A stretch of 64,000 bases of DNA from Sepioteuthis lessoniana (lineage: Eukaryota > Mollusca > Cephalopoda > Myopsida > Loliginidae): assembly GCA_963585895.1 (NCBI GenBank), contig OY757911.1, positions 60,235,530 to 60,299,529 of the forward strand. Reading direction: 5' to 3'. Position numbers and translations under genes: made by a program. A model generated the notes under the pieces. The model was given only the letters and a program-made list of their open reading frames with translations. It did not search any database and was not told the origin of the DNA. Shown here in pieces: positions 63,315 to 64,000 of the stretch (positions within the stretch are counted from its first letter, which is position 1; every line of letters begins with the position of its first letter).

Positions 63315-63560
63315 ATCACCCTGTCTGTAGGGTTTAAAACACGCAAATTGTATTCCCTGCAGAAGATTAAGACTCTTCACACTCAAAACGAGGTATCCTT
63401 GGTGTGATACTAAACTGCATGTGATGGTAAGAATCCACTTCTGCGGATCTGGTTTGTGAGAAAGTCTCCTTCATTGCAATTACCTCCAGGCCTACTCTGA
63501 CCTGGAGTGGTAGTACTAGTTTGGGTCTTATCTATGGTTCAAATAGATCTGTTTAAAAAT
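63315..63560 (+). mobile_element. Family E, diverged subfamily copy
   Basis: CTGTCTGTAGGGTTTAAAAC, ATTCCCTGCAGAAGATTAAG, GAGGTATCCTTGGTGTGATA, CCTACTCTGACCTGGAGTGG and GTTCAAATAGATCTGTTTAA. Confidence 0.65.
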
Positions 63561-63901
63561 AATTCGTATTCGATGGGACAGTATAAAAAACAACAACCTC
63601 TAATGAAATAATTTGAAAAAAATAAAAATATGAACGTACAATGGACGCGATTTCCCTAACCTCTGGGCATAAAATAATCCCAGAATGGTTGACATTCCAA
63701 TAAAATCAATCAATCAATAAATCAATTGCTTTCATATTGGAATTTTCTAGCTAAAGAATAGTGGCTTTTATTCAGGTGGCGAAAAAAAAAGTGAAAAATT
63801 CGCTTTATTATCTGAAATTCTTATTTTATTTCGGTATTTTAATTTTTCTGACTGGATGGGTCATCAGTATCATCCTTATCATTTTCGATTCGCTCTATCG
63901 T

Positions 63902-64000
63902 TTGCGGGGGTGTCATCGAGGTGTAATGGTTAAAGCACTGGACAGTGAAATCGTAGTAAGCGAGTTCGAACTCCAGTTGCGCTATTATGTTCACTTTTGG
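63902..64000 (+). mobile_element. SINE-A head, cut by the window end
   Basis: TGCGGGGGTGTCATCGAGGT, TAATGGTTAAAGCACTGGAC, B-box GAGTTCGAACTCCAGTTGCG and TATTATGTTCACTTTTGG. It continues beyond the window. Confidence 0.85.

Noticed and set aside
1-64000. CRISPR array
   Set aside because: No regularly spaced identical short repeats with unique spacers. All tandem arrays are satellites or retroposon-derived.

Overview
This window looks like gene-poor, repeat-saturated intergenic or intronic DNA from an animal nuclear genome. It is AT-rich, has no bacterial-style gene packing, and holds long AT/GT/GA microsatellites. Nearly every recognisable protein is a broken fragment of a transposable element. 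The mixture of mariner DNA transposons, Penelope-like elements with a GIY-YIG domain, CR1/Jockey-type and R2-type non-LTR elements and several tRNA-derived SINE families fits an invertebrate. A lophotrochozoan such as a cephalopod mollusc is my best guess, but this is a low-confidence inference from repeat style only. No intact host gene, rRNA, functional tRNA or CRISPR array was found.

Families, named here for convenience. LINE-1 is a non-LTR element with reverse transcriptase motifs FVDFSKAFD and YADD and a 3' tail of TGATGATG units; there are eight copies. Mar1 is an internally deleted mariner with three copies sharing one deletion. Mar2, Mar3 and a C-terminal fragment at 61.6 kb are other Tc1/mariner relatives. 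SINE-A, B, C and D are families with tRNA-like heads. SINE-H is a tRNA-headed SINE with a hammerhead ribozyme. Family E is an RNA-structured retroposon with a variable internal repeat and the same 3' hairpin tail as SINE-A.

Layout. 0-9 kb: Mar1 copies, two Penelope fragments, LINE pieces, then two SINE-H units head to head (8.68-9.06 kb). 9-16 kb: unassigned AT-rich DNA with GC-richer islands, SINEs and a 590-bp minisatellite. 16.5-19.9 kb: simple sequence, Mar2 with a nested SINE-B, and an LTR fragment. 20-28.4 kb: dominated by family E and its tandem derivatives, including an array of its 3' hairpin tail. 28.4-29.9 kb: Mar3 with a nested SINE-A. 30-35 kb: a direct 1.17-kb duplication. 36-43 kb: E copies, a possible host exon, an R2-like 3' end split by SINE-B, and the longest LINE-1 copy, itself split by a 700-bp solo LTR. 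43.5-46.6 kb: a decayed CR1-type LINE split by a Mar1 insertion. 46.7-58.7 kb: SINEs, LINE fragments, tandem duplications and a CpG-rich island. 58.7-64 kb: LINE-1, R2-like tandem 3' ends, a transposase C-terminus, and LINE-1 split by a full-length SINE-B.

Nesting with target-site duplications gives a relative chronology. SINE-B entered Mar2, the R2-like element, LINE-1 and family E. SINE-A entered Mar3. Mar1 entered the CR1-type LINE. An LTR element entered LINE-1. The strongest candidates for undescribed biology are the hammerhead-bearing SINE-H pair, whose stem I covaries between copies; the 3' hairpin module shared by SINE-A and family E and amplified as its own tandem array; and the amplified mariner deletion derivative with TTAGGG-like filler at its junction.
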